Origin: Streptomyces sp. CA-210063
GTDB lineage: Bacteria > Actinomycetota > Actinomycetes > Streptomycetales > Streptomycetaceae
Direction: 5' to 3'
Assembly: GCF_024612015.1 (NCBI RefSeq)
Contig: NZ_CP102512.1
Span: 5,766,001 to 5,830,000, forward strand
Length of the DNA: 64,000 nucleotides
Part shown: piece after piece, positions 50,058-59,003 of the stretch
Layout: each line of letters starts with the position of its first letter
Numbering within the stretch: position 1 is the stretch's first letter
Position numbers and translations under genes: made by a program
Notes under the pieces: generated by a model
The model's database searches: none
What the model was told of the DNA's origin: nothing
What the model saw: the letters and a program-made list of their open reading frames with translations, nothing else

Positions 50058-50307
50058 GCGGCAGGGCACCCTGCCGAGTGGGCGACGGAGCCGGCGATGG
50101 GGCCGGCGACAGATTGAGCGGTATCCCCGCAGTACGTCGCGGTACGGAGACGGGCCGGGCACCTTTGGGGTGGCCGGCCCGTTCTACGGGTACGGTGGCC
50201 GCGTGGGAGTGCCGTCGGTAGCGGCGGCAGGTTGATCGGCGAATCAGTCGAATCATCCGAATCAGCCGAATCGGTCGGCAGTCGGAAGAGCGAATGGAAC
50301 GGGTGGT

Positions 50308-50658
50308 GTGGGCGGCATGCTGATGACGGGCTTCGCGGGGTTCCTGGGACTTCTGAAGATCGTCCTGATGGCTCTCGCCGCGTTCGGGCTGTTCGACGCC
50401 GCGTTCCGGCGTGAGGACGCGTTCCGTGCGGCCGACAAGCAGACCAAGGTGTTCTGGCTGATCATCCTTGGGATCGCCCTCGTCGTGAGCTATCTGTTCC
50501 ATCTCCTGTCGTTCTTGCCGATCATCGGCGCCATCGCGAGCATCGTGTACATCGTGGATGTGCGGCCCGCGGTCAAGCAGGTGTCCGGCGGGGGCGGCGG
50601 ACGCCGCGGCGGCTCCAGCAGCGACGGTCCGTACGGCCCGTACAACGGCGGCCGGTGA
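50308..50658 (+). CDS. DUF2516 membrane protein
   Basis: 116 residues if started at GTG 50308, or 113 from the ATG at 50317. Two to three membrane helices (about 12-32, 50-70 and 73-95) with the DUF2516 core FDAAFRREDAFRAADKQTK and a Gly/Arg/Ser-rich tail. Function unknown; conserved in Streptomyces next to the HbhA-like gene. Confidence 0.85.
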   Translation: MGGMLMTGFAGFLGLLKIVLMALAAFGLFDAAFRREDAFRAADKQTKVFWLIILGIALVVSYLFHLLSFLPIIGAIASIVYIVDVRPAVKQVSGGGGGRRGGSSSDGPYGPYNGGR

Positions 50659-50716
50659 CCCGAGCCGTACGAAGCGGCGGCCGGTGACCCGAGCCGTACG
50701 AAAGGGCCGCAGTCGG

Positions 50717-52231
50717 TCAGCCGTCGCGGTCCAGCAGTAGTACCGCCACGTCGTCGGTCAGTTCGCCGCCGTTGAGGTCGCGGACCTCGTTCACCGCGGC
50801 GCGCAGCAGTTCCTCGCCGCGCAGGCCTTCGGCCAGCTGGCGGCGGACCATCTCCACCATGCCGTCCTGGCCCAGCCGCTCCTTGCCCTCGCCGATCCGT
50901 CCCTCTATCAGGCCGTCGGTGTAGAGCATCAGACTCCACGCGGCGCCCAGCTCGATCTGGGTGCGCGGCCAGCGGGCGTTCGGGAGCAGACCGAGGGCGG
51001 GGCCGCCGTTGTCGTACGGCAGCAGCTCGGCCGGCGGGGTCGCTCCGCCCCGGCTGTGGCGGGCGATCAACGGGGACGGGTGGCCGGCGAGGCAGAGGCC
51101 CGCGCGGCGGCCGTCGGGGGCGATGTCGACCGTGCAGAGCGTCGCGAAGATCTCGTCGTTCTCGCGCTCGTGCTCCAGGACGCGCTGCAGCGTGGACAGC
51201 AGCTCGTCGCCGCACAGCCCCGCGAACGTCAGCGCGCGCCAGGCGATCCGCAGCTCCACGCCGAGTGCCGCCTCGTCGGGGCCGTGCCCGCAGACGTCGC
51301 CGATCATGACGTGCACGGTGCCGTCGGGGGTGCGGACGGTGTCGTAGAAGTCGCCGCCGAGCAGCGCGCGGGAACGGCCCGGGCGGTAGCGGGCGGCGAA
51401 CCGCAGCGACGAGCCCTCAAGGAGGGGCGTCGGCAGCAGGCCGCGCTCCAGGCGGGCGTTCTCCTGGGCGCGCAGCTTGGACTCGGTGAGCCGGCGCTCG
51501 GCCGTGTCCGACCGCTTTCGCTCCACGGCGTAGCGGATCGCACGGCTGAGGAGGCGGCCGTCCAGTTCGTCCCGGAAGAGGTAGTCCTGTGCGCCGACCC
51601 GTACCGCTTCCGCGCCGCGTTCGGCGTCGCCGGAGTCGGTGAGGGCGAGTACGGCGTGGCGGGGGGCCAGTTCCAGGACGTGTTTGAGGACGGAGAGTTC
51701 GTCGTCGGGGCGGCCGGCCCCGTCGGCGTCCGTGCCGGGGGTGGGGTTGGTGCCCGTACCCGTGCCCGTGCCCGTGGCTGCGTGCGTGCCTGTGTTTGCG
51801 CCGGGGCCGGAGCCAGGGCCGGGGCCCGGGCCTGAGTCGGTGGGGCGGGTCGGGGCCGGAAGGGCCAGGTCCAGGAGGATGCAGTTGACGTCGTCGGTCA
51901 GCAGCCGCTGGGCCTCGGTGAGGTTGCGGGCGGCGCGGACGCGGATCGGCTTGCCCGCGGAGTCGAGCAGCTCGGGCACGTTGAGGGAACCCGCCGGGTC
52001 GTCCTCGATGAGGAGGACCGTGAGGTTGGTGGGGCCGGTCTGCCCGGTCGGACCGATGGGGCCCGTCGGGCCCGCGGCGCCGGGCGGGTTTGTGGAGTTG
52101 TCTGCAGGGGTCAGGGCCGAGGCGTTCAGGGCCGCCCCCTCTCCGGACGGGCCGCTGGGTGCGGACACGGCGTGCGCCTGACCACTCTCCACGGCCGGGA
52201 TCGCTCTCTGCCGCGGTACGGGTACGGGCAT
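50717..52231 (-). CDS. Response-regulator-linked SpoIIE-type PP2C phosphatase
   Basis: 504 residues; ATG at 52231 with GGAAGGAAC is preferred over GTG 52264. A collagen-like GPTGPIGPTGQTGPT tail is followed by a receiver domain (LLIEDDPAG; phospho-acceptor Asp121 in ILLDLALPA) interrupted after residue 125 by a 51-residue Gly/Thr/Pro insertion, then DELSVLKHVLELAPRHAVLA completes it. The PP2C domain begins about 270 (GGDFYDTVR at 292-300, GDVCGHGPDEAA at 311-322). These proteins dephosphorylate anti-sigma-factor antagonists. A regulatory kinase is not adjacent. Confidence 0.88.
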   Translation of the reverse strand: MPVPVPRQRAIPAVESGQAHAVSAPSGPSGEGAALNASALTPADNSTNPPGAAGPTGPIGPTGQTGPTNLTVLLIEDDPAGSLNVPELLDSAGKPIRVRAARNLTEAQRLLTDDVNCILLDLALPAPTRPTDSGPGPGPGSGPGANTGTHAATGTGTGTGTNPTPGTDADGAGRPDDELSVLKHVLELAPRHAVLALTDSGDAERGAEAVRVGAQDYLFRDELDGRLLSRAIRYAVERKRSDTAERRLTESKLRAQENARLERGLLPTPLLEGSSLRFAARYRPGRSRALLGGDFYDTVRTPDGTVHVMIGDVCGHGPDEAALGVELRIAWRALTFAGLCGDELLSTLQRVLEHERENDEIFATLCTVDIAPDGRRAGLCLAGHPSPLIARHSRGGATPPAELLPYDNGGPALGLLPNARWPRTQIELGAAWSLMLYTDGLIEGRIGEGKERLGQDGMVEMVRRQLAEGLRGEELLRAAVNEVRDLNGGELTDDVAVLLLDRDG

Positions 52232-52589
52232 CGTCTTGGGTTCCTTCCCTCCCCCCGAGGGCACGGTGGGGCGAGGGACCTCGACCCACCGACGGGGACC
52301 TTAGCGCCAGGCGCCGCCGCAACGGAATGGTTGGCGGCACGCCGGGCGGCAATCGGCCAGCGTCATATGCCGCATCCTGTACCGCACTTGGACATGGCAG
52401 GGCTTTCTCCTGGGATGACGAATGTCACGCGGCCGAGGTTGAGCCGGAGGGGGAAGGTGGTGAGAGTCACGTGCGATGGGTCACTGCGGCGCCGCTGCCG
52501 CGGAAGGGCTCGGGGCGCGGAAGAACTCGGGCAATGGGGTTCGTGGGCGGGTGCGGGTGCGGGTGCGGGTGCGAGTGCGTTGTGGTTGC

Positions 52590-52686
52590 TCGCGCAGTTT
52601 CCCGCGCCCCTGAAAGACACGGCCCTGCGGGCCGAAAAGCCTGGGGCGCAGCCCCTGCTTTTCAGGGGCGCGGGGAACTGCGCGAC
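52590..52686. repeat. Dispersed palindromic repeat pair
   Basis: Left arm about 52591-52614 (reverse orientation) and right arm 52662-52686 of the GGGGCGCGGGGAACTGCGCG family, with a CTGCGGGCC element between. A GGGTGC microsatellite lies just before, at 52545-52578. Confidence 0.8.
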
Positions 52687-52762
52687 CGGCCACAACACAC
52701 CCGCACCCGCCAAACCACAGTCGCCCCCAACCCGCTAGGCGCCCCCACCCCAAGCGGAGCGC

Positions 52763-53914
52763 CTACGCATCCGGCCGTACAACTCCCAGGATCTCCATCG
52801 TCCCCGCCCCCGCGATCGTCACCGTACGACCCGGTCGAGGGGCGTGGATGATGGAGCCGTCGCCTATGTACATGGCGACATGGCTGGCGTCGGAGTTGTA
52901 GATGATGAGGTCGCCGGGGCGCATGTCCTGGATGTCGATGTGCCGGAGCTGCTTCCACTGCTCCTGGGAGGTGCGGGGGATGGTCAGGCCGGCGGCGGCC
53001 CAGGCCTGGCTGGTGAGGCCGGAGCAGTCGTAGGTCTTGGGGCCCTCGGCGCCCCATTCGTACGGTTTGCCTATCTGGTCCGTCGCGAACTTCACGGCCT
53101 TCTTGCCCTGCTCGGACGCCTTGCCGTTGATCTCGTCGAGGATGCCGGAGTCCAACCACGCTGCCTGTGACTGCTGCGCGGCGTCCTCCTCCAGCTGTGC
53201 CAGCCGCTCCAGCTCGTCGTCCTCCAGCTGCGCTTCCAGTTCCTCGGCGGCGGCGATCTGCTTCTTGATCTTCTTCTTGGCCTTGTCCTTGGCCTTGCGG
53301 TTGGCTTCCAGCTTCTCCCAGCGCGCGGAGGCGTCCTTGGAGTACTGCTCCAAGTCCTGCTGGGTCTGAGTCATTTCGGCGAGCAGGCCCTTGGTCGCGA
53401 GCTGCCCCTGGCGCAGGCGGTCGGCGCCCTCCAGGAAGTCCTGGGGGTTCTCACTCAGCCACAGCTGCACCTCGGGCGGGAGGCCGCCGCCGCGGTACTG
53501 GGCGCGGGCCGCGGCACCGATGAGGTCCTGCAACTTGTCCAGCTTCTCCTGGCCCTTGACCATCTCGTGGGCCAGATCGACGATCTCGGCGGACTGCTTG
53601 TCGGCCTTCTCCTCGGCGGCGTTGTACGCGTCCGTGGCGACCGCGGCGTCGTGGTAGAGGCTCTCCAGCTTTTCGCGGACGGCCTCCAACTCCTCGTTCG
53701 TCACGGGAGTCGAGGCGGGTGTCGAGGCCGTATCCGGACTACCTGAATCACCCGAAGTATCGGAACTGTCCGAAGTCCCCGAAGGGGAGGGGCTCGGGGT
53801 CGGCTCGGTCGGTTTCGTCTGGCTCGCGTACGCGGTGACCGGTGCGCCCAGCACGGTCATCGCGCAGACCACGGCCACGGCCGCCATGGTCAGGCTCCGC
53901 TTGCCGGCTCCCAT
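52763..53914 (-). CDS. NlpC/P60 peptidoglycan endopeptidase
   Basis: 383 residues from the ATG at 53914. Signal peptide 1-31, Ser/Pro-rich linker, then a long coiled coil (about 75-265) rich in Glu/Lys/Gln, and a C-terminal NlpC/P60 domain with catalytic Cys297 (TYDCSGLTSQ), His345 (ASHVAMYIGDG) and His357 (IIHAPRPG). Such enzymes cleave D-Glu-meso-Dap or equivalent bonds in peptidoglycan and work in sporulation or branching. The coiled coil may recruit it to the septum. Confidence 0.9.
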   Translation of the reverse strand: MGAGKRSLTMAAVAVVCAMTVLGAPVTAYASQTKPTEPTPSPSPSGTSDSSDTSGDSGSPDTASTPASTPVTNEELEAVREKLESLYHDAAVATDAYNAAEEKADKQSAEIVDLAHEMVKGQEKLDKLQDLIGAAARAQYRGGGLPPEVQLWLSENPQDFLEGADRLRQGQLATKGLLAEMTQTQQDLEQYSKDASARWEKLEANRKAKDKAKKKIKKQIAAAEELEAQLEDDELERLAQLEEDAAQQSQAAWLDSGILDEINGKASEQGKKAVKFATDQIGKPYEWGAEGPKTYDCSGLTSQAWAAAGLTIPRTSQEQWKQLRHIDIQDMRPGDLIIYNSDASHVAMYIGDGSIIHAPRPGRTVTIAGAGTMEILGVVRPDA

Positions 53915-54166
53915 ACCCCTTGCCCCCAACCCCAACAGAACTGGTTAACCGTCAGTAACTTCCTGATGCCCGGGTGATCGTGTCATGGCGTCGCGCAATG
54001 CGACAGGGGTGGGCAAGGACTCACTTCTCCTCGCTCCCTCTTGTTTCCCCCTTGCTCTCACCTGCATGACATTGCCCTCGCCTGTGTGACGAACGACCCG
54101 CGGAGATCGTTCCCGTGCGTCACGAGAATGTTGCTCTGTGTCACCAAGGTGGCTCTGGGCGGGAGT

Positions 54167-55111
54167 TCAGCCCCGTGGCGCCAACGCCTCCCACGTCACC
54201 GTCACTTCGCCCTGCCGCCAGCGCGTCTCCCCGTCCCGCACCGGCCAGTCCGCGCTCAGGGCGCGGACCGTGCGGATCCAGCGCTGGCGGGCGCCGTACG
54301 AGGCGTACGGGGCCGCGGCGGCCCAGGCGCGGTCGAAGTCGCGGAGGAAGGCGTGCACCGGTTCGCCCGGGACGTTGCGGTGGATGAGGGCCTTCGGGAG
54401 GCGTTCGGCCAGGTCGGAGGGGCGGTCCAGGGAGCCGAGCCGGGTGGCGAAGGTGATCGTGCGGGGGCCCTCCGGGCCGAGGGCGACCCAGACGTGCCGA
54501 CGCCCGATCTCGTCGCAGGTGCCCTCGACGAGCAGGCCGCCGGTGGAGTGGGGACCGCTGGAGGAGGAGGGGCTGTGGGGGGAGCGCGGGCCGCTGGAGG
54601 AGGGGCTGTGGGAGGAGCGCGGGCCGCCGCCGGTGGAGTGGGTGCCGTCGATGGAGTGGGTGCCGCCGGTGGAGTGGGTGCCGCCGGTGGAGTGGTGCGT
54701 GGCCGGTTCGAGGCGGGCGCACAGGCGGGCCCAGACGGCGGTGACCTCTTCCTCGTCGTACTGGCGCAGGACGTTCGCCGCCCGGATGAGGGTCGGGCGG
54801 CCCGGCACCGGCACCTCGAAGCCGCCGTGCCGGAAGGTCAGGCCCTCGCACTCGTACGGTTCCGCGGCCGCGACCCTCGCCGGGTCGATCTCGATGCCGA
54901 CGACCTGGGTACGGGGCGCCGCCGCGCGGAGACGGCGTAGGAGCTCGACCGCGGTCCAGGGGGCGGCGCCGTAACCGAGGTCCACGGCGAGGGGGGTGGT
55001 CGCGCGGCGGAGTTCGGCGCCGTGGGTGGCGGCGATCCAGCGGTCCATGCGGCGGAGGCGGTTGGGGTTGGTGGTGCCGCGCGTCACGGTGCCGATGGGA
55101 TGGGGGGCCAT
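54167..55111 (-). CDS. Class I methyltransferase with low-complexity insertion
   Basis: 314 residues from the ATG at 55111. Motif I PLAVDLGYGAAPWTA (about 40-54), acidic loop GIEIDPARV (72-80). Between residues 139 and 192 sits a Ser/Thr/Gly/His-rich insertion built from THSTGG repeats; after it the usual LLVEGTCDEIGRRHVWVAL continues. The C-terminal part is helical. Because the inserted stretch lies between strands it may be a surface loop. Substrate unknown; the gene is the neighbour of mshA. Confidence 0.83.
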   Translation of the reverse strand: MAPHPIGTVTRGTTNPNRLRRMDRWIAATHGAELRRATTPLAVDLGYGAAPWTAVELLRRLRAAAPRTQVVGIEIDPARVAAAEPYECEGLTFRHGGFEVPVPGRPTLIRAANVLRQYDEEEVTAVWARLCARLEPATHHSTGGTHSTGGTHSIDGTHSTGGGPRSSHSPSSSGPRSPHSPSSSSGPHSTGGLLVEGTCDEIGRRHVWVALGPEGPRTITFATRLGSLDRPSDLAERLPKALIHRNVPGEPVHAFLRDFDRAWAAAAPYASYGARQRWIRTVRALSADWPVRDGETRWRQGEVTVTWEALAPRG

Positions 55112-55519
55112 GGGTCGAGGGTATGTGGGCCGGGGGTTGCAGGGTGTCGCCAGTTCGGGTGGGCCCTTTTTCTGGAGCTTTGCCCCAGGCCCCAGGCCCC
55201 AGGCCCCAGACCCAGACCTAGACCCCAGACCCAGACCCCAGGCCCCGTGCCATTCGAGCTGCCTGGCCGTTGTCGTCGTCGTCCTGGCCGTGCGGGTTGT
55301 GTGGGGCTGATCGCGCAGTTCCCCGCGCCCCTGCAAGACGAAGGACAGCCCCGTCAAAAGACGAAGGGCAGCCCCACCCCCAAAGTGCTCGAACGGTTGA
55401 GCGAAGCTCGGTAATAATTCTGCAAAGAGGAAATGGAACGGGCTGCTCCGGCGTTCCCGCACACCAGAGGGCTCCGGATGCCCTCCGAACGGCATGCCCG
55501 GAGCGAGGAGGAACGCCAC
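55112..55519. other. Gene-free region upstream of mshA
   Basis: Contains a CCCAGGC/CCCAGAC microsatellite (about 55186-55248), one reverse-oriented dispersed repeat (55311-55332) and an AT-rich stretch (55404-55430) that probably carries the mshA promoter. Confidence 0.55.
55311..55332 (-). repeat. Dispersed intergenic repeat, single arm
   Basis: Reverse copy of the GGGGCGCGGGGAACTGCGCG family, here followed by CTGCAAG. Confidence 0.7.
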
Positions 55520-56860
55520 GTGAGCCAGTACGTCAGCAGGCTCGGGCGACGCTCCCCGGCCGCGGCGGCGCGGCTGAGGCTGCACCGGAAGCCGCGTCGG
55601 GTCGCGATGCTGTCGGTGCACACGTCGCCGCTGCACCAGCCCGGTACGGGCGACGCGGGCGGCATGAACGTATACATCGTGGAGCTGGCGCAGCGCCTGG
55701 CCGCGCAGGGCATCGAGGTGGAGATCTTCACCCGGGCCACGACCGGCGCCCTGCCCCCGACGGTCGAGTTGGCCCCCGGGGTGCTGGTCCGGCACGTCGA
55801 CGCGGGCCCGTACGAGGGGCTGGCCAAGGAGGAGCTCCCGGCCCAGCTCTGCGCCTTCACGCACGGGGTGATGCAGGCGTGGGCCGGCCACCGCCCCGGC
55901 TACTACGACCTGGTCCACTCGCACTACTGGCTCTCCGGCCACGTCGGCTGGCTCGCCGCCGAGCGCTGGGGCGTCCCCCTGGTGCATGCCATGCACACGA
56001 TGGCGAAGGTCAAGAACGCGGCGCTCGCCGTCGGCGACACGCCCGAGCCCGCCGCCCGCGTCATCGGCGAGACCCAGATCGTCCGCGCCGCCGACCGCCT
56101 CATCGCCAACACGGCCGAGGAGGCCCACGAACTCGTACGCCACTACGAGGCCGACCGGGCCAAGGTCGCCGTCGTCCACCCGGGCGTCAACCTCGACCGC
56201 TTCCGCCCGGCCGACGGCCGCGCCGCCGCCCGGAGCCGCCTCGGCCTGCCCCAGGACGCCCTGATCCCCCTCTTCGCCGGCCGTATCCAGCCGCTGAAGG
56301 CCCCCGACGTCCTGCTCCGGGCCGTCGCCGTGCTCCTCGACGAGCGCCCCGAGCTGCGGTCGAGGATGGTCGTGCCGGTGGTCGGCGGGCCGAGCGGCAG
56401 CGGGCTCGCCAAGCCGGAAGGCCTGCAGAAACTGGCCGCGCGGCTCGGCATCGCCGATGTCGTACGGTTCCGGCCGCCGGTCGGACAGGAGCAGCTCGCG
56501 GACTGGTTCCGGGCGGCGTCCGTGCTGGTCATGCCGTCGTACAGCGAGTCCTTCGGGCTCGTCGCCATCGAGGCGCAGGCGGCCGGTACGCCGGTGCTGG
56601 CGGCCTCGGTCGGCGGCCTCCCGGTCGCCGTGCGGGACGGGCAGACCGGTTTCCTGGTCCAGGGCCACGATCCCGTCGCGTACGCGCGCGTGCTGCGCGA
56701 TTTCGCCGACACCCCCGACCTCACCGCCCGCATGGGCGCGGCCGCCGCCCGCCACGCCGAGTCCTTCGGCTGGGACAGGGCCGCCGCCGCCACCGCGGAC
56801 GTGTACACGGGGGCCATGCAGGATCACCGCCGCCACCGGGTACGGGCCCACTACGGGTGA
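55520..56860 (+). CDS. mshA: MshA, D-inositol-3-phosphate glycosyltransferase
   Basis: 446 residues from GTG 55520 with GAGGAGGAA upstream. GT-B, GT4 family: [20 protein letters not shown] (N-terminal donor/acceptor loop), [27 protein letters not shown] and the E(X7)E pair in [19 protein letters not shown]. It transfers GlcNAc from UDP-GlcNAc to inositol-1-phosphate, the first step of mycothiol synthesis, the main low-molecular thiol of actinobacteria. A block present in S. coelicolor MshA around residue 220 is shorter here. The rest of the pathway is elsewhere. Confidence 0.95.
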   Translation: MSQYVSRLGRRSPAAAARLRLHRKPRRVAMLSVHTSPLHQPGTGDAGGMNVYIVELAQRLAAQGIEVEIFTRATTGALPPTVELAPGVLVRHVDAGPYEGLAKEELPAQLCAFTHGVMQAWAGHRPGYYDLVHSHYWLSGHVGWLAAERWGVPLVHAMHTMAKVKNAALAVGDTPEPAARVIGETQIVRAADRLIANTAEEAHELVRHYEADRAKVAVVHPGVNLDRFRPADGRAAARSRLGLPQDALIPLFAGRIQPLKAPDVLLRAVAVLLDERPELRSRMVVPVVGGPSGSGLAKPEGLQKLAARLGIADVVRFRPPVGQEQLADWFRAASVLVMPSYSESFGLVAIEAQAAGTPVLAASVGGLPVAVRDGQTGFLVQGHDPVAYARVLRDFADTPDLTARMGAAAARHAESFGWDRAAAATADVYTGAMQDHRRHRVRAHYG

Positions 56861-56899
56861 GGCACGGGCCCACTACGGGTGAGCCGTCGGTCATGGGTG

Positions 56900-57069
56900 G
56901 TGAGGGGCGACTGCCGGTGAGCGCCGACTACCGATGCGTGTCGACTGGCGATGAGTGCCGACAACCGGTGAGTGTCGACAACCGGTGAGTGCCGACAACC
57001 GATGAGTGTCGACAACCGATGAGTGTCGACAACCGGTGAGTGTCGACAACCGGTGAGTGTCGACAACCG
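56900..57069 (+). repeat. 17-bp tandem repeat array (10 units)
   Basis: Ten contiguous 17-bp units, consensus GTGAGTGTCGACAACCG, from 56900 to 57069, progressively more degenerate towards the mshA end; units 6 and 7 are identical and units 4, 8 and 9 are identical. Located between mshA and the YbjN-like gene. Confidence 0.9.
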
Positions 57070-57111
57070 GTGAGTCGTCGACCCGCTCGTACCGGCGGGT
57101 ACGCTCGCCCC

Positions 57112-57624
57112 ATGGCTGACGCAGTGTCGATCATCGAGCAGGTCCTCACCGAGGCCGAGCTGGCGTGGGAGAGCCCGGGACCCGGCACCTACGTCGTGAA
57201 ACTCCCCGGCACCCGCAAACTCTCGACGACCGTCTCCCTCATCGTCGGCAAGCACTCCCTCTCCCTCAACGCCTTCGTCATCCGCCACCCCGACGAGAAC
57301 GAGGCGGGCGTCCACCGCTGGCTCCTGGAACGCAACCTCAAGCTGTACGGCGTGAGTTACGCCGTCGACCGGCTGGGCGACATCTACGTCACGGCCCGGC
57401 TGCCGCTCTCCACCGTCACCCCCGACGGCATCGACGGCCTCCTCGGCCAGGTCCTGGAAGCGGCCGACGGCGCCTTCAACACCCTCCTCGAACTGGGCTT
57501 CGCCTCCGCGATCCGCAAGGAGTACGCGTGGCGGGTGTCCCGGGGGGAGTCGACGCGGAACCTGGACGCGTTCAGCCACCTCACGCGAGGGGCGGCCGAC
57601 CAGCCCGATAGCGACCAGGGGTGA
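57112..57624 (+). CDS. YbjN-domain protein
   Basis: 170 residues from the ATG at 57112. The fold is that of YbjN/type III secretion chaperone-like proteins (SIIEQVLTEAELAWESPGPG, RHPDENEAGVHRWLLERNLK). Members are cytosolic and of unknown role; YbjN is implicated in bacterial motility/stress. Its 3' end overlaps the AraC gene on the opposite strand by 44 bases (57581-57624). The 17-bp repeat array lies just upstream. Confidence 0.87.
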   Translation: MADAVSIIEQVLTEAELAWESPGPGTYVVKLPGTRKLSTTVSLIVGKHSLSLNAFVIRHPDENEAGVHRWLLERNLKLYGVSYAVDRLGDIYVTARLPLSTVTPDGIDGLLGQVLEAADGAFNTLLELGFASAIRKEYAWRVSRGESTRNLDAFSHLTRGAADQPDSDQG

Positions 57625-58459
57625 CCCCCACCCACCGCCTGAAGTGCCGGGTCAGATGTGCCTGGTCGTAGAACCCGGCCGCCACCGCCGCCTCGCCCGG
57701 CCGCATCCCCTCCAGCAGCAGCCGCCTGGCCCGCTCCACCCGCCGTGACATCAGATACTGGTGCGGCGCGATCCCGAAGGCCGCCCCGAACGCCCGTACG
57801 AGATGCGCGGGGTGGGCATGCACCATCCCCGCGGCCTCCTCCAGGGTCACCCCGTCGGCGACGTGCTCGTCGAGAAGCTCACGCAGCCGATGGGCGACCG
57901 TACGACCGACGGGCCGTGGTTCCCGGGTGGCCCGAGGCCGTAGATGCCTCCGCAACCGCTCCCCGACCAGCGTCAGCCGGCTCTCAGCCTCCCACTCGTC
58001 CCCCGGCCGCGCGAGCGCCGCGTGCAACTGCCCCACGCGCAGCCGCAGTACGGGATCCCGCAGGTCAGGCCTGTCCACGGCCGCCCCGATGAGACTCTCG
58101 TCGAGCGCGCTCGAATCCGGAGCCAGGTACAACACCCGTTTGCGAAAGCCCTCCTCCGTCACCGGCGCCCCGTTGTGCGGCACATGCGGCGGCAACAACG
58201 AGACCGTGTCGTTCGGCGTCCCGTGCTCATGCCGGTCCAACTCGTACCGCACGGCGCCGTCGTCGACGATGAGCAGGGTCCAGGCGTCGTGGACGTGCAT
58301 CGGGTACGCGTACTCGGTGTAGTGCGCGTGGAAGACCTCGACGATCCCGGGCACACGCGGCCGCCAGGCGGACACTTCACGCTGGGGGGACGGCTGAGGG
58401 GACGGCCGGCGGGACTGCTGACGGGACTGCTGAGGGGACTTCGGCCGCAGGGGGCGCAT
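57581..58459 (-). CDS. AraC-family regulator
   Basis: 292 residues; ATG at 58459, close to a TTGTAC-like hexamer, possibly leaderless. N-terminal cupin-like domain with IVEVFHAHYTEYAYPMHVHD, and a C-terminal double HTH (VTLEEAAGMVHAHPAHLVRAF, AAVAAGFYDQAHLTRHFRRW). The ligand pocket probably binds a small molecule. The 5' end of the protein (residues 1-25) is Gln/Pro/Arg-rich, and may be untranslated. Diverges from the DUF2000 gene, whose promoter it may control. Confidence 0.87.
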   Translation of the reverse strand: MRPLRPKSPQQSRQQSRRPSPQPSPQREVSAWRPRVPGIVEVFHAHYTEYAYPMHVHDAWTLLIVDDGAVRYELDRHEHGTPNDTVSLLPPHVPHNGAPVTEEGFRKRVLYLAPDSSALDESLIGAAVDRPDLRDPVLRLRVGQLHAALARPGDEWEAESRLTLVGERLRRHLRPRATREPRPVGRTVAHRLRELLDEHVADGVTLEEAAGMVHAHPAHLVRAFGAAFGIAPHQYLMSRRVERARRLLLEGMRPGEAAVAAGFYDQAHLTRHFRRWVGVTPGRYRAGRPPLA

Positions 58460-58508
58460 GCAAAGAACGTACAAGACGGGGTCGTACGCCATTCGGCAGT
58501 CTCATCTC

Positions 58509-58952
58509 ATGAGCAGCGAGACCTCCCCGGATCAGCCCCCCATCCGCTTCGACACCAAGATCGCCGTCCTCCTCCGCGACGACCTGGAAACCTGGCAGCG
58601 CCTCAACGTCACGTCTTTCCTGGTGAGCGGCCTGGGATCGACGCTCCCCGAGGTGATCGGCGACCCGTACGAGGACGCCGACGGCACGCAGTATCTCCCG
58701 ATGTTCCGCCAGCCGGTCGTGGTCTTCGAGGCCACGAAGGAGGTGCTGAAGGCCGCCCACGCGCGGGCCCTCTCCCGGGCCCTGCCGCGCGCCGTCTTCA
58801 CCTCCGACCTCTTCAGCACGGGGAACGACCGGGACAACCGTGCGGCCGTACGGGCCGTGGGGACGGGGGAGTTGGACCTGGTGGGGCTGGCGGTCTACGG
58901 GCCGCGGAACGGCGTGGACAAGGTGGTGAAGGGGGCGCGGATGCATCCGTAA
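58509..58952 (+). CDS. DUF2000 protein
   Basis: 147 residues. The sequence (RFDTKIAVLLRDDLETWQRL, NVTSFLVSGLGSTLPEVIGD, YLPMFRQPVVVFEATKEVLK) matches DUF2000, a family of putative ribonuclease-like or peptide-binding small proteins. Starts at ATG 58509, 49 bases after the divergent AraC start. Function unknown; likely controlled by that AraC regulator. Confidence 0.85.
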   Translation: MSSETSPDQPPIRFDTKIAVLLRDDLETWQRLNVTSFLVSGLGSTLPEVIGDPYEDADGTQYLPMFRQPVVVFEATKEVLKAAHARALSRALPRAVFTSDLFSTGNDRDNRAAVRAVGTGELDLVGLAVYGPRNGVDKVVKGARMHP

Positions 58953-59003
58953 GGGGGGCGCGAACGCATCCGTGAGCGGGCGCGGACGCATCCGTGAGGA
59001 TGC

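Noticed and set aside
54167..56851. Very long minus-strand open frame covering the methyltransferase, the mshA upstream region and most of mshA
   Set aside because: High-GC DNA keeps antisense frames open. Only the part from the ATG at 55111 has methyltransferase motifs; the rest is antisense to mshA.
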